Counted from the first letter of the stretch, positions 7,085 to 16,096 are shown. The stretch is 64,000 bases of DNA from Pseudomonas entomophila (GCF_029193575.1 NZ_JARGCS010000009.1:1-64000), one strand, 5' to 3'. Notes: generated by a model from the letters alone, not told the origin. Numbers and translations are program-made.

Positions 7085-7774
7085 TCAGCGACCTTGGCAG
7101 GCGTCGACACGCAACCAGCGTTCCAGCAGCTTGAAGCCTTGCACCAGGATGAACGAGATCAACAGGTAGAACACCCCGGCAGCGAAGAAGATCTCCACCG
7201 GCAGGTAGGTGCGGGCGATGATCGTCCGCGCCATGCCGGTCAGCTCCAGCAGGGTGACGGTGCTGGCCAGGGCGCTGGCCTTGAGCATCAGGATCACTTC
7301 GTTGCTGTACGCCGGCAGGCCGATGCGCGCGGCGCGCGGCAGCATGATGTAGAACAGCGTCTTGCCCCGCGACATGCCCAGCGCCCGCGCCGCCTCGATC
7401 TCGCCCTTGGGAATCGCCTGCAATGCACCGCGCAGGATCTCGGCGATGTACGCGGCGGTGTGCAGGGTCATGGTCAGCACCGTGCACCAGAACGGGTCGC
7501 GCAGGTACGGCCACAGCGAGCTGCTGCGCACTGCGTCGAATTGCGCCAGGCCGTAGTACACCAGGAACAATTGCACCAGCAGCGGCGTGCCGCGGAAGAA
7601 GAAGATGTAGCTGTACGGCACCGCGCGCACGTACCAGTGCCGCGAGGAACGGGCGATGCCCAGCGGGATGGCCAGGATCAGCCCGGCGACGACGGCGATG
7701 GCCACCAGCTCCAGGGTCAGGGTCGCGCCCTGGGCCAGGCGCGGCAGCCACTTGATGATCACTTCCCAGTTCAT
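7085..7774 (-). CDS. Polar amino acid ABC transporter permease (HisM/ArtM type)
   Basis: One of two inner-membrane subunits of a polar amino acid importer. 229 residues with about five hydrophobic segments. The EAA loop that docks the ATPase reads EIEAARALGMSRGKTLFYIM, followed by LPRAARIGLPAYSNEVI. The ATG overlaps the stop of the partner permease by ATGA, so the two are translationally coupled. Last gene of the ATPase - binding protein - permease - permease operon. Confidence 0.9.
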   Translation of the reverse strand: MNWEVIIKWLPRLAQGATLTLELVAIAVVAGLILAIPLGIARSSRHWYVRAVPYSYIFFFRGTPLLVQLFLVYYGLAQFDAVRSSSLWPYLRDPFWCTVLTMTLHTAAYIAEILRGALQAIPKGEIEAARALGMSRGKTLFYIMLPRAARIGLPAYSNEVILMLKASALASTVTLLELTGMARTIIARTYLPVEIFFAAGVFYLLISFILVQGFKLLERWLRVDACQGR

Positions 7775-8466
7775 TGCGCGGCCCTCATGAAGCCGCGAGC
7801 GGCGCGTTTTTCCAGGAAGTGCATGCCGATCATGGCGAGGACGGTCAGGCTCAGGTAGATGCAGGCGGCGACCATGTAGAAGGTGAACGGCTCCTTGGTC
7901 ACGGTCACGCCGATCTGCGCGTGCCGCATGATTTCCTCAAGGCCGATCACCGACACCAGGGCGGTGTCCTTCATCAGGATCATGAACAGGTTGCCCAGGC
8001 CCGGCAGGGCGATGCGCCACATCTGCGGCAGGATGATCCGCGACAGGATGCGCCCGCGCGAAAGCCCCAGCGCCAGGCCGGCTTCGCGGTGGCCCTTGGG
8101 GATCGCCAGGATGGCGCCACGGAACACTTCGGTGGCGTAGGCGCCGAAGCACAGCCCCAGGGCGATCACCCCGGCGGCGAAGGCGCTCAGTTCCAGGCCA
8201 GGCAGGTTCAGCGCCTCGCCGAGGGCGTTCATCAGGCCGACGGTGCCGAAATAGATGAGCAGCACCCAGAGCAGTTCGGGTACGCCGCGCACCAGGGTGG
8301 AATAGGTGCCACCAAGCCATTGCAGTGGCTTGGCCGGTGAAGTCTTGGCCAGGGCGCCGAGCAGGCCCAGGACCAGCCCCAGCAGCAAGGCGCAAAGCGC
8401 CAGTTTTACGGTCATCAGGGTGCCGGCCATCATGGCCGGGCCGAATCCGTGCAGGTCGATATTCAT
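7771..8466 (-). CDS. Polar amino acid ABC transporter permease (HisQ/ArtQ type)
   Basis: Second permease of the importer, 231 residues, hydrophobic throughout. The EAA motif is GHREAGLALGLSRGRILSRI with ILPQMWRIALPGLGN following. It pairs with the product of 7085-7774 as a heterodimeric channel. It starts 57 bases after the binding-protein gene. The HisQ/ArtQ assignment rests on gene order and length. Confidence 0.9.
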   Translation of the reverse strand: MNIDLHGFGPAMMAGTLMTVKLALCALLLGLVLGLLGALAKTSPAKPLQWLGGTYSTLVRGVPELLWVLLIYFGTVGLMNALGEALNLPGLELSAFAAGVIALGLCFGAYATEVFRGAILAIPKGHREAGLALGLSRGRILSRIILPQMWRIALPGLGNLFMILMKDTALVSVIGLEEIMRHAQIGVTVTKEPFTFYMVAACIYLSLTVLAMIGMHFLEKRAARGFMRAAQ

Positions 8467-8523
8467 GGGCAGGGTGCGTTCAAGGGACCGACACCGCGCA
8501 GCGGCGGTGTCGGTCGGGGCGAA

Positions 8524-9273
8524 TCAATAGATGCTGAACGGGAAGTACTTGTCGTTGATCTTCTTGTACGTGCCGTCGGCGACGATTTCCTTCAGCGCGG
8601 CATTCAGCTTCTCGCGCAGCGGGTCGCCTTTACGCACGGCGATACCGATCTTGTCGCTCTCTTCCACCGGCTCGCCCTTGAACTCGAAGTTCGAGCCGTC
8701 CTTGCTCTTGAGCCACTCGTACTGCACGTACTTGTCGGCCAGGATGCCGTCGATGCGGCCGGAGACCAGGTCCAGGTAGGCGTTTTCCTGGGTGTCGTAG
8801 AGCTTGATCTCGGTGCCGCTGGTGTTGTCTTCCAGCCAGGTGCCGGCCAGGGTCGCGCGTTGGGCGCCGATCACCTTGCCTTTCAGCGCGGCCTTGTCGG
8901 TCTTGAAGTCGACGTTCTTCGGCGCGATGAACTGCAGCTTGTTGGAGTAGTAGGGGTCGGTGAAGTCGACGGCCTGCTTGCGCTCGTCGGTGATCGACAG
9001 CGACGACACCAGGAAGTCGAACTTCTTGGCGTTCAGGGCGGGGATGATGCCGTCCCAGTCGGAGGTGACGACCGAGCACTCGACCTTCATCTTGGCGCAC
9101 AGGGCGTCGCCGATGTCCTTGTCGAAGCCGACCACGTTGCCGCTGGCGTCCTTGTTGTTGAAGGGTGGGTAGGCGGCTTCGATACCCATGCGCAGTTTTT
9201 CGGCGGCCATGGCGTTGGCCGACATCACCAGCGTGGCAGCAGCGGCCAGGAGGAACTTCTTGTAAGTCTGCAT
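8524..9273 (-). CDS. Periplasmic amino acid-binding protein of the ABC importer
   Basis: Captures the substrate in the periplasm and delivers it to the permeases. 249 residues: signal peptide MQTYKKFLLAAAATLVMSAN with cleavage after AMA; mature part starts AEKLRMGIEAAYPPFN. Class 3 solute-binding signatures are GFDKDIGDALCAKM, SSLSITDERKQAVDFTDPYY and ADKYVQYEWL. DWDGIIPALNAKKFD matches the HisJ/ArgT/AotJ branch, so a basic amino acid (Arg, Lys, Orn, His) is the likely ligand, by inference. The ATG at 9273 is preceded by CGGAG. Confidence 0.9.
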   Translation of the reverse strand: MQTYKKFLLAAAATLVMSANAMAAEKLRMGIEAAYPPFNNKDASGNVVGFDKDIGDALCAKMKVECSVVTSDWDGIIPALNAKKFDFLVSSLSITDERKQAVDFTDPYYSNKLQFIAPKNVDFKTDKAALKGKVIGAQRATLAGTWLEDNTSGTEIKLYDTQENAYLDLVSGRIDGILADKYVQYEWLKSKDGSNFEFKGEPVEESDKIGIAVRKGDPLREKLNAALKEIVADGTYKKINDKYFPFSIY

Positions 9274-9284
9274 GTATTGCTCCG

Positions 9285-10058
9285 TTAGCGGTGGCTGGAC
9301 ATGAATTGCTTGCAACGCGCCGAGGTCGGGTTCTCGAAGACCTGCTGCGGCGATCCCTGCTCTTCGACCAGGCCCTGGTGCAGGAACACCACTTCACTGG
9401 ACACCTGGCGGGCGAAGTTCATCTCGTGCGTGACCAGCAGCATGGTACGGCCTTCTTCGGCGAGCGCACGGATAACGTTAAGCACTTCCTGGACCATTTC
9501 CGGATCGAGCGCCGAGGTCGGCTCGTCGAACAGGATGACCTTGGGCTTCATGGCCAGGGTGCGGGCGATGGCGGCGCGCTGCTGCTGGCCACCGGAAAGC
9601 TGGGCGGGGTAGCTGTGGCGCTTGTCGAAGATGCCGACCTTGTTCAGCAGCGCCTCGGCGTGCTCGATCGCCTCGGCCTTGCTTTGGCCGAGCACGCGGC
9701 GCGGGGCCTCGATGATGTTGTCGAGGATCGACATGTGCGGCCACAGGTTGAAATTCTGGAAGACGAAGCCGATCTCGCTGCGCAGGCGGTTGATCTGGCG
9801 GTTGTCGGCGGCGATCAGGTCGCCGGTCTTGGTGCTCTTGAGCTTGAGCTCTTCACCGGCCACGAGGATCTGGCCCTGGTGCGGGTTCTCCAGCAGGTTG
9901 ATGCAGCGCAGCAAGGTGGACTTGCCGGAGCCGGACGAACCGAGGATCGAGATCACGTCACCGTCGCGCGCGGTCAGCGAAATGCCCTTGAGAATTTCCT
10001 GGTCGCCGTAGCGTTTGTGCAGATTGCGGATTTCCAGCGCGGGCGTGGCCTGGGCCAT
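9285..10058 (-). CDS. Polar amino acid ABC transporter ATPase (HisP/ArtP type)
   Basis: ATP-hydrolysing subunit, 257 residues. Walker A is [11 protein letters not shown], the Q loop is [11 protein letters not shown], the signature is [15 protein letters not shown], Walker B is VILFDEP and the switch His is in LLVTHEM. Length and sequence are typical of the PAAT family. First gene of the operon, 12 bases before the binding-protein gene; the promoter should lie between 10,059 and the REP at 10,327. Confidence 0.92.
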   Translation of the reverse strand: MAQATPALEIRNLHKRYGDQEILKGISLTARDGDVISILGSSGSGKSTLLRCINLLENPHQGQILVAGEELKLKSTKTGDLIAADNRQINRLRSEIGFVFQNFNLWPHMSILDNIIEAPRRVLGQSKAEAIEHAEALLNKVGIFDKRHSYPAQLSGGQQQRAAIARTLAMKPKVILFDEPTSALDPEMVQEVLNVIRALAEEGRTMLLVTHEMNFARQVSSEVVFLHQGLVEEQGSPQQVFENPTSARCKQFMSSHR

Positions 10059-10701
10059 GTGCGGTCCTCATGTGTTCGGTTGCGTTCCCAGCTGTTGGCG
10101 GCCTTCCTGGCGAGCGCAACGCTAGCATAGCGCCTTGATGGCGGCCAACCGGGTCGCAGGGGGCTCGGGTCGCTGGCGGGGCAGTTTGTCGCATCGCTGC
10201 AGTGCAACGTCGCGCGGATGTCCGCAAAGGCGGTTTCCGGTACCCGGAGCCTGGATGAAAAAAAGGCGCGATGGTGCCACCTTTGGGCCGGGGAGGGAAG
10301 CGCTTTTGTCCTGGGCGCGAAGGCCCTATCGCGGGGCGAGCCCGTTGTAGCAGCGGGCTTGCCCCGCGATGGAGGCGATGGTTGCTCCACAGGGTTGCGC
10401 CTTTCTGTGCGCCGAAATGGCGAACAGGTGTTACCAGGCGCAACCTTTTGCCTGTTTGTAAGTGGGTATTTCAGTAATGCACACTTGGCACGCGACCTTG
10501 ATGGCCATTCGGTCAGGCAATGACCGAAGCCCCCGCCAAGCCCCGCCATTCGTGCCTGTCGGATAATTCAGGACGAATGATGATCGTTCCTGGCGCGCTT
10601 ATTGCCGCCAGGCAGCCCACCGATTGCCGCGACGCCTAAACAACCCCTGGCGCGCTTCGTATCCAGCAATCGGGTGGTCCACTCCTTACAAAGGTAGTTT
10701 T
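10059..10701. other. Intergenic region between ABC operon and permease gene
   Basis: A 643-base divergent intergenic region holding the promoters of both flanking units. It contains a REP pair (10,327-10,375). I see no gene and no clear operator. In-frame start codons upstream of 10,702 exist but lack ribosome binding sites. Confidence 0.5.
10327..10375. repeat. REP pair, inverted
   Basis: tatcgcggggcgagcccg is followed by cagcgggcttgccccgcgat in the opposite sense, able to form one long hairpin. Confidence 0.85.
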
Positions 10702-12090
10702 ATGAGCGGTAAGCACAATTCCAATGACCTCGCTCAGGGGCTCAAGCAACGGCATGTCACCATGCTGTCCATCGCCGGCGTCATCGGTGCCGGTCTGTTC
10801 GTCGGTTCCGGCCATGCCATCGCCGCAGCCGGGCCTGCTGTCCTGCTCGCCTACGCCGCCGCCGGCACCCTGGTGGTGCTGGTGATGCGCATGCTCGGCG
10901 AGATGGCCATCGCCTCGCCGGACACCGGTTCGTTCTCCACCTACGCCGACCGCGCCATCGGGCGCTGGGCCGGGTTCACCATCGGCTGGCTGTACTGGTG
11001 GTTCTGGGTGCTGGTCATCCCGCTGGAGGCCAACGCCGCCGCGGCCATCCTGCATGCCTGGTTCCCGGCGGTCGACCTGTGGGCGTTCTCGCTGGTGATC
11101 ACCCTGGTGCTGACCGGCACCAACCTGTTCAGCGTGAAGAACTACGGCGAGTTCGAGTTCTGGTTCGCCCTGCTCAAGGTGCTGGCGATCGTCGCCTTCA
11201 TCGTGGTCGGCTGCGTGGCCATGTTCGGCCTGGCGCCGGGCAGCCAGGTCAGCGGCGCCAGCCACCTGTTCGATACCCAGGGCTTCATGCCCAATGGCCT
11301 GGGTGCCGTGCTGGCGGCCATGCTGACGACGATGTTCTCGTTCATGGGCACCGAGATCGTCACCATCGCCGCGGCCGAGTCGAAGGACCCAGGCAAGCAG
11401 ATCACCCGCGCCACCAACTCGGTGATCTGGCGGATCTGCCTGTTCTACCTGGTGTCGATCTTCCTGGTGGTGGCCCTGGTGCCGTGGAACGACCCGGCCC
11501 TGGCCGAGAAGGGCTCGTACCAGACCGTGCTGAGCCTGATCGGCGTGCCGAACGCCAAGCTGATCGTCGACATCGTCGTGCTGATCGCCGTGACCAGTTG
11601 CCTGAACTCGGCGCTGTACACCTCTTCGCGGATGCTGTTCTCGCTGAGCAAGCGTGGCGACGCCCCGGCCATCGCCCAGCGCACCACCAAGGCCGCTACC
11701 CCGCACTGGGCGGTGCTGCTGTCCACCGCTGCGGCGTTCCTCACCGTGTTCGCCAACTACGTGGCGCCGGCGCAGGTGTTCGAGTTCCTGCTGGCCAGCT
11801 CCGGGGCGATCGCCCTGCTGGTGTACCTGGTGATCGCCGTGTCGCAACTGCGCATGCGTGCCCAGCGTGAGGCGCGTGGCGAGAAGATCGCCTTCAAGAT
11901 GTGGCTGTTCCCCGGCCTGACCTGGCTGACCATCGCCTTCATCGTGGCGGTGCTGGTGGTGATGGCGATCCGGCCGGACCACCGTGCCGAGATCGTCGCC
12001 ACCGCGCTGCTGAGCATCGGTGTGGTCGCGGCGGGCTTGCTGGTGCATCGCAAGCGCGAGGCGGCTGGGCGGGTGGCGTTGGATAACTGA
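10702..12090 (+). CDS. Amino acid permease, GABA permease (GabP) type
   Basis: Inner-membrane proton symporter of the amino acid transporter (AAT/APC) family. 462 residues with about 12 membrane segments. The family signature begins LKQRHVTMLSIAGVIGAGLF with VGSGHAI following, and GTEIVTIAAAESKDPGKQI matches the AAT consensus. LEANAAAAILHAWFP and the overall length resemble GABA permeases, hence the assignment; the substrate is inferred. The ATG at 10702 precedes MSGKHNSNDL and follows AAAGG. Single gene ended by its own terminator. Confidence 0.85.
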   Translation: MSGKHNSNDLAQGLKQRHVTMLSIAGVIGAGLFVGSGHAIAAAGPAVLLAYAAAGTLVVLVMRMLGEMAIASPDTGSFSTYADRAIGRWAGFTIGWLYWWFWVLVIPLEANAAAAILHAWFPAVDLWAFSLVITLVLTGTNLFSVKNYGEFEFWFALLKVLAIVAFIVVGCVAMFGLAPGSQVSGASHLFDTQGFMPNGLGAVLAAMLTTMFSFMGTEIVTIAAAESKDPGKQITRATNSVIWRICLFYLVSIFLVVALVPWNDPALAEKGSYQTVLSLIGVPNAKLIVDIVVLIAVTSCLNSALYTSSRMLFSLSKRGDAPAIAQRTTKAATPHWAVLLSTAAAFLTVFANYVAPAQVFEFLLASSGAIALLVYLVIAVSQLRMRAQREARGEKIAFKMWLFPGLTWLTIAFIVAVLVVMAIRPDHRAEIVATALLSIGVVAAGLLVHRKREAAGRVALDN

Positions 12091-12108
12091 TCCGCGTTGG
12101 CATGAATG

Positions 12109-12138
12109 AAAAGGCCGCGTCCTGCGAAGGGCGCGGCC
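12109..12138 (+). terminator. Rho-independent terminator of the permease gene
   Basis: AAGGCCGCG...CGCGGCCTT followed by T-rich sequence, about 20 bases after the stop codon. Confidence 0.85.
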
Positions 12139-12156
12139 TTTTTATTTGTCTGTGGT

Positions 12157-12188
12157 GGCCCTTTCGCGGGTTTGCCCGCGAAAGGGCC
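12157..12188. repeat. REP-like palindrome
   Basis: ggccctttcgcggg and cccgcgaaagggcc form a perfect 14-bp stem with a short loop. Confidence 0.8.
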
Positions 12189-12220
12189 GGAGCAGGCAAT
12201 AAAGATGTTTAGGGGTGGGC

Positions 12221-12664
12221 TCAGCCGAACTGCTTCTGCTGTTGCTGCTGCTTGGCCACCAGCTCCGAGGCCGCCACGTAGGCGTCCTGGAATTCATCGC
12301 TTTCCAGCCACGCCATGGTGGCGTCCGCGTCGGTGCCGTCGAGCCACTGACGGTAGGCGGTGAACACCAGCACGATGTAGTCGGTGGCGTGCTCTTCCTT
12401 GTGGCCCTTGAGCACCAGCGCCAGCAGCGGGTCGACCAGGAAGACCGAGATCATCGGCACCAGGCCGTTCTGCTGGGCTTCCTTCATCTTGTCGAACAGG
12501 CTGTTGTAGCTGCCCGATTCCATGGCCTTGTTGAACACCTGCTCGACGCTGGCGCTGTCGCCAGTGCTGGCCTTCACCGCCTGGCCGCTGCGCACCATGC
12601 GGTTCTGCTTGGCCTTGGAGGCGGCGCGCTTGGCGCGTTTCTGTTGCTTGGTATTGGAGGCCAT
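12221..12664 (-). CDS. Conserved hypothetical protein
   Basis: A 147-residue soluble protein. The N-terminus is very basic (MASNTKQQKRAKRAASKAKQ), the middle is helical (QVFNKAMESGSYNSLFDKMK) and the C-terminus has a Gln run (KQQQQQKQFG). The basic head suggests nucleic acid or membrane-phosphate contact, but I recognise no domain. Monocistronic; the ATG at 12664 is the start before the basic stretch. Function unknown. Confidence 0.75.
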   Translation of the reverse strand: MASNTKQQKRAKRAASKAKQNRMVRSGQAVKASTGDSASVEQVFNKAMESGSYNSLFDKMKEAQQNGLVPMISVFLVDPLLALVLKGHKEEHATDYIVLVFTAYRQWLDGTDADATMAWLESDEFQDAYVAASELVAKQQQQQKQFG

Positions 12665-12758
12665 GGGGGCGTGAATCCTTGGTGTGGCTGGAAATGCGCG
12701 TATTGAAGCGTAGTTGCCGGGGAAACCCAAGTGTTGTTGGGCGATAGGGCCCTAGGGC

Positions 12759-13673
12759 TCACCCAACCGCCTCATCCTCTTCGAACCCTCGCGAAGCCCG
12801 CCCCACCAGCAGCGCATCCGGCGCATGGGCCACGCTGTGGTCCTTGCCCGGATAATCCAGAGAATGCAGGAAATGGCGGATGCAGTTGATCCGCGCGCGT
12901 TTCTTGTCGTCGGACTTGATCACCGTCCACGGTGCGTCGGCGGTGTCGGTGTGGAAGAACATCGCCTCCTTGGCCTCGGTGTAGTCGCCCCAGCGGTCCA
13001 GCGACTTGATGTCGATCGGCGACAGCTTCCAGTGCTTGAGCGGGTCGTCGCGGCGCGAGATGAAGCGGCGCAGCTGTTCCTCGCGGTTCACCGAGAACCA
13101 GTACTTGAACAGCCGCAGGCCGCTGTTGCACAGCATGCGTTCGAGCTCCGGCGCCTGGCGCATGAATTCCAGGTATTGCACGGGGGTGCAGAAGTCCATC
13201 ACCCGCTCGACGCCGGCGCGGTTGTACCAGGAGCGGTCGAAGAACACCATTTCGCCGGCCGTGGGCAGGTGCTGCACGTAGCGCTGGAAGTACCACTGGC
13301 CTTTTTCCTGTTCCGAAGGCTTCTCCAGTGCGACGATGCGCGCACCGCGTGGGTTCAGGTGCTCCATGAAGCGCTTGATGGTGCCGCCCTTGCCCGCCGC
13401 GTCGCGGCCCTCGAAGAGAATGACCACGCGTTGGCCGGTGTCCCTCACCCAGCTTTGCACCTTCAGCAGCTCGATCTGCAGGGCATGCTTGGCCTTCTCG
13501 TATTCCTGGCGGCGCATGCGCGTGCGGTACGGGTAGCTGGCCGGCAGGCGCGCCGAGGTGCTGTCCTCGTTGCTGCCCTTGCGGGCGCTGGCCACCTGCA
13601 AGGCGGCGGGTTGCTGGCTGATCGCGGTGATGCTGTCGGGCGTGGGCAGGGGGAGGGTGGATTCTTCGCTCAT
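12759..13673 (-). CDS. ppk2: Polyphosphate kinase 2 (PPK2 family)
   Basis: Transfers phosphate between polyphosphate and nucleoside diphosphates or monophosphates in the cytoplasm. 304 residues; the PPK2 domain spans about 55-285. Walker A is FEGRDAAGKGGTIKRFMEHL, the lid-side Arg motif is ALEKPSEQEKGQWYFQRYV and Walker B is MVFFDRSWYNRAGVERVMDF. KYWFSVNREEQLRRFISR and DPLKHWKLSPID follow in the expected order. Single-domain length fits class I enzymes, usually GDP/ADP-forming or NTP-forming; the preference cannot be read from sequence here. The ATG at 13673 follows an aggaccgcc stretch. Confidence 0.9.
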   Translation of the reverse strand: MSEESTLPLPTPDSITAISQQPAALQVASARKGSNEDSTSARLPASYPYRTRMRRQEYEKAKHALQIELLKVQSWVRDTGQRVVILFEGRDAAGKGGTIKRFMEHLNPRGARIVALEKPSEQEKGQWYFQRYVQHLPTAGEMVFFDRSWYNRAGVERVMDFCTPVQYLEFMRQAPELERMLCNSGLRLFKYWFSVNREEQLRRFISRRDDPLKHWKLSPIDIKSLDRWGDYTEAKEAMFFHTDTADAPWTVIKSDDKKRARINCIRHFLHSLDYPGKDHSVAHAPDALLVGRASRGFEEDEAVG

Positions 13674-13770
13674 GGCGGTCCTTGCGGGTCGGTGATGTGC
13701 ACCGTTCATGCTAGGGCGGCCAGGGGCGGGGGCGTTGATGTCGATCAATGCCGGGGCTGCTGCGCAGCCC

Positions 13771-13835
13771 ATCGCGGGGCAAGCCCGCTCCTGCAGGTAT
13801 CCGAATCAGCGGCGTACCTGAGCGGGCTTGCCCCG
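13771..13835. repeat. REP pair, inverted
   Basis: atcgcggggcaagcccgctc and gagcgggcttgccccg face each other between the convergent ends of leader unit 2 and ppk2. Confidence 0.85.
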
Positions 13836-13852
13836 GCAAGACACCGAAGCTA

Positions 13853-14191
13853 TCAGCCGTTCGTCGCTGGAGCTTCCGGCTTGTGCCTTTCCAGCGTATG
13901 CGCAATCGCACCGGCAACGGCCTTGGCGGCATCGAGCGTGTATTTCACCAGCCAGGCATCCCGGGCCGAAAACTCACGTTCATGCATGGCTGTGGCATAT
14001 ACCGGCTCGTCGAGCGCATCCAGCAGTTCGCACAGTGTCCGCGCCGCATCGGCAACAGGAATACCTGGCGTCACGGTGAATAGTCGAAGGTTGTCGGGTT
14101 CCATTCCAGTGGGGCAAAAACGATGTCCTGCGGAAATCGTAAGGACGAGGCTTGTGCTGTCAGGCGGTGAAGGGTGAGAGGCAATGCGCAT
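13853..14191 (-). CDS. Small DUF3077/DUF6124-like protein behind RNA leader copy 2
   Basis: A 112-residue protein. The C-terminal two thirds (LFTVTPGIPVADAARTLCEL, then a helix ending YTLDAAKAVAGAIAHTLE) match the small DUF3077/DUF6124-like proteins of Pseudomonas, whose function is unknown. The ATG at 14191 has AAGGAG 7 bases upstream. Its GTACAAGG stretch is perfectly complementary over 8 bases to a hairpin loop in the leader upstream, so translation is probably RNA-controlled. A related gene with a related leader lies at 60,676. Confidence 0.7.
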   Translation of the reverse strand: MRIASHPSPPDSTSLVLTISAGHRFCPTGMEPDNLRLFTVTPGIPVADAARTLCELLDALDEPVYATAMHEREFSARDAWLVKYTLDAAKAVAGAIAHTLERHKPEAPATNG

Positions 14192-14254
14192 AGGTGGACT
14201 CCTTGTACTGGTTTGCCGCCACCCCGCTGCCGCCACCCCGCTGCCGCCAAGCAG

Positions 14255-14340
14255 TTAGGGTGGCGGATTGCGCAGGATTGGCGGACCGGCGTACAAGGGA
14301 ACCGGCGCACCCGAAGGTGCTCCTGCGCAACCTGCCATAG
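14255..14340 (-). promoter_or_regulatory. Structured RNA leader, copy 2 (anti-Shine-Dalgarno loop family)
   Basis: On the minus strand TATGGCA leads into the enclosing stem GGTTGCGCAGGA / TCCTGCGCAATCC (sides at 14,332-14,321 and 14,277-14,265). Inside are GCACC-TTCG-GGTGC with a UUCG tetraloop and CCGG-TTCCCTTGTACG-CCGG. The loop word CCTTGTAC (14,298-14,291) is exactly complementary to GTACAAGG in the ribosome binding site (14,208-14,201). Unpaired flanks TATGGC and CCACCCTAA are shared with copy 3. Confidence 0.75.
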
Positions 14341-14523
14341 CACAGGTGTGCCGGGCACAAAAAAGCGCCGACAACCATGATGGGGAGGCCTGCCGAGAGG
14401 AAAACGATCCAGTCTTACTTGTCGATGCTTTGAGTGACCTCGAGCGTGCTGCTGATAAGGCGGGCTGAGAAAGCCCGGTCATTACCCAGCGTCCACCTTC
14501 TCAAACCAAAAATTCCAGACAAC
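14341..14523. other. Gene-free stretch upstream of RNA leader copy 2
   Basis: On the minus strand GCGCTTTTTTGTG lies next to the leader, as in copy 1 (GCGCTTTTTTTGTG), but here without an obvious terminator stem. A short hairpin GGGCT-ttctc-AGCCC lies near 14,460. The leader's promoter is probably in this stretch. No convincing gene. Confidence 0.45.
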
Positions 14524-14550
14524 AAAAAACCCGCACTAGGCGGGTTTTTT
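14524..14550 (-). terminator. Terminator downstream of tRNA-Phe
   Basis: AAAAAACCCGC-actag-GCGGGTTTTTT is a bidirectional Rho-independent terminator about 45 bases beyond the 3' end of the tRNA. Confidence 0.9.
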
Positions 14551-14592
14551 GTTTTGCTTCGACTGGCTTTGCAACCACCCGATGCTTAATGG

Positions 14593-14668
14593 TGGTGCCC
14601 AGAGACGGAGTCGAACCGCCGACACGAGGATTTTCAATCCTCTGCTCTACCGACTGAGCTATCTGGGC
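14593..14668 (-). tRNA. tRNA-Phe (anticodon GAA)
   Basis: 76 bases with encoded CCA. The acceptor stem GCCCAGA pairs with TCTGGGC. The anticodon loop ATTGAAAATC gives GAA, and the T arm has GGTTCGACTCC. Single gene with its own terminator. Confidence 0.96.
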
Positions 14669-14759
14669 GACGGGGCGAATTAAAAAGGTTTTCAGATCCT
14701 TCGTCAACGACTTTTTGAAAATTTTTTTAAATTATTCCGTCGCTTACGCTTCACCAGGG

Positions 14760-15032
14760 TCACGCGCTGGGTGGCACGTACCCTTCTGCCTGGGCGTAGT
14801 CTTCGCCAGCGAAGAACTTGTCCATTTCCGCCTGGAGGAATTTGCGGTCCTCGGCGTTCATCATGTTCAGGCGCTTCTCGTTGATCAGCATGGTCTGGTG
14901 CGCCTGCCACTCGTCCCAGGCCTTCTTCGAGATGTGCTCGAAGATGTCCTGGCCCTTGGCGCCAGGGTAGGGCGGGCGCTCCAGGCCGGGCAGTTCTTCG
15001 TTGTACTTGCGGCACTTCACGGTGCGGGTCAT
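14760..15032 (-). CDS. yggX: YggX, Fe(II)-trafficking / oxidative damage protection protein
   Basis: A 90-residue cytoplasmic protein that limits iron-driven oxidative damage and helps keep Fe-S clusters intact in enterobacteria. The family start [20 protein letters not shown] with its single Cys, then [20 protein letters not shown] and [20 protein letters not shown], are diagnostic. It overlaps the mutY stop by 4 bases. The pairing makes sense: MutY is an Fe-S protein that repairs oxidised guanine mispairs. Confidence 0.95.
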   Translation of the reverse strand: MTRTVKCRKYNEELPGLERPPYPGAKGQDIFEHISKKAWDEWQAHQTMLINEKRLNMMNAEDRKFLQAEMDKFFAGEDYAQAEGYVPPSA

Positions 15033-16096
15033 CGGGAATCTCCTGCAATCAATTCATCGGCCGCGCGTTTGAGCAGTTTCTTGACCGGGGCGGCGAGGCC
15101 CAGGCGCGGCGGGGTGGCGAGGTTATACCAGAGCCAGTCGGGCTCGGCCACGTGCGAGCCGACCGGGTCCACGCGCACCAGCCACGGCTCGATGGCCAGC
15201 TGGAAGTGGCTGAAGGTGTGGGTCAAGCCATCCAGGGCCCGGCTGCCGGCCAGGCGCAGGCCGTGCTGGTAGGCCAGGTCGTCGAGCTGTTCGAGGCTGT
15301 CCAGCTCCGGCAGGCTCCACAGCCCGCCCCACAGGCCGCTCGACGGGCGACGGTAGAGCAGGATCGCGCCGTCATGGTTGGCCAGCAGCGGCATCAGCGT
15401 CTTGCGCTGGGGCAGGGCCTTGCGTGGCTTGGGCTCGGGGTAGCGGGTCTCCTCGCCGTGCAGGTGCGCCTCGCAACCGCGTTGCAACGGGCAGATCAGG
15501 CAACTGGGCTTGCTGCGGGTGCACAGCGTGGCGCCCATGTCCATCATGGCCTGGGTGTAGTGGTTGGCGCGGGCCTGGGGGGTGAAGCGCTCGGCGCTGG
15601 CCCACAGCGCATTGGCCACTTTCGGCTCGCCGGGGTAGCCGGCTTGCGCGGTGTAGCGGGCCAGCACGCGCTTGACGTTGCCGTCGAGGATCGGCGCGCG
15701 AATGCCCATGCTGATGCTGGCGATGGCGCCTGCGGTGGAGCGGCCGATGCCGGGCAGCTCGGTGAGCTGCTCGACGCTGCGCGGGAACTCGCCGCCGTGG
15801 CGCTCGACGACGATCTTCGCCGCTTTCTGCAGGTTGCGTGCGCGGGTGTAGTAGCCCAGGCCCGTCCACAGGTGCAGCACTTCGTCCTCCGGCGCCTCGG
15901 CCAGGGCCTGCACGGTGGGCAGGGCCTGCATGAAGCGGTCGAAGTAGTTGAGCACGGTGCTCACCTGGGTCTGTTGCAGCATGATTTCCGACACCCACAC
16001 CCGGTAGGGGGTGATGCCCTGTTGCCAGGGCAGGTCGTGGCGGCCGTGCTGGTCGTACCAGTCCAGCACGGCGCTGGAGAACTGCTCGGGGCTCAT
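15029..16096 (-). CDS. mutY: Adenine DNA glycosylase MutY
   Basis: Removes adenine paired with 8-oxoguanine in base excision repair. 355 residues: helix-hairpin-helix [15 protein letters not shown] with the catalytic Asp in [15 protein letters not shown]; Fe-S ligands C-x6-C-x2-C-x5-C in [17 protein letters not shown]; and the C-terminal NUDIX-like domain that reads 8-oxoG ([14 protein letters not shown]... [11 protein letters not shown]). N-terminal QQTQVSTV is typical. It overlaps both asmA and yggX by 4 bases, so the three genes form a tight operon. Confidence 0.95.
   Translation of the reverse strand: MSPEQFSSAVLDWYDQHGRHDLPWQQGITPYRVWVSEIMLQQTQVSTVLNYFDRFMQALPTVQALAEAPEDEVLHLWTGLGYYTRARNLQKAAKIVVERHGGEFPRSVEQLTELPGIGRSTAGAIASISMGIRAPILDGNVKRVLARYTAQAGYPGEPKVANALWASAERFTPQARANHYTQAMMDMGATLCTRSKPSCLICPLQRGCEAHLHGEETRYPEPKPRKALPQRKTLMPLLANHDGAILLYRRPSSGLWGGLWSLPELDSLEQLDDLAYQHGLRLAGSRALDGLTHTFSHFQLAIEPWLVRVDPVGSHVAEPDWLWYNLATPPRLGLAAPVKKLLKRAADELIAGDSR

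Noticed and set aside
10624..10702. Upstream in-frame start giving the permease 26 extra residues
   Set aside because: Starts with a non-ATG codon without ribosome site, and the extra residues do not resemble permease N-termini; ATG at 10,702 has one.
14268..14468. Plus-strand frame ending DALSDLERAADKAG across RNA leader copy 2
   Set aside because: Its end looks protein-like, but the first half runs through the structured leader in the opposite sense and there is no ribosome site near a start. Not supported enough.
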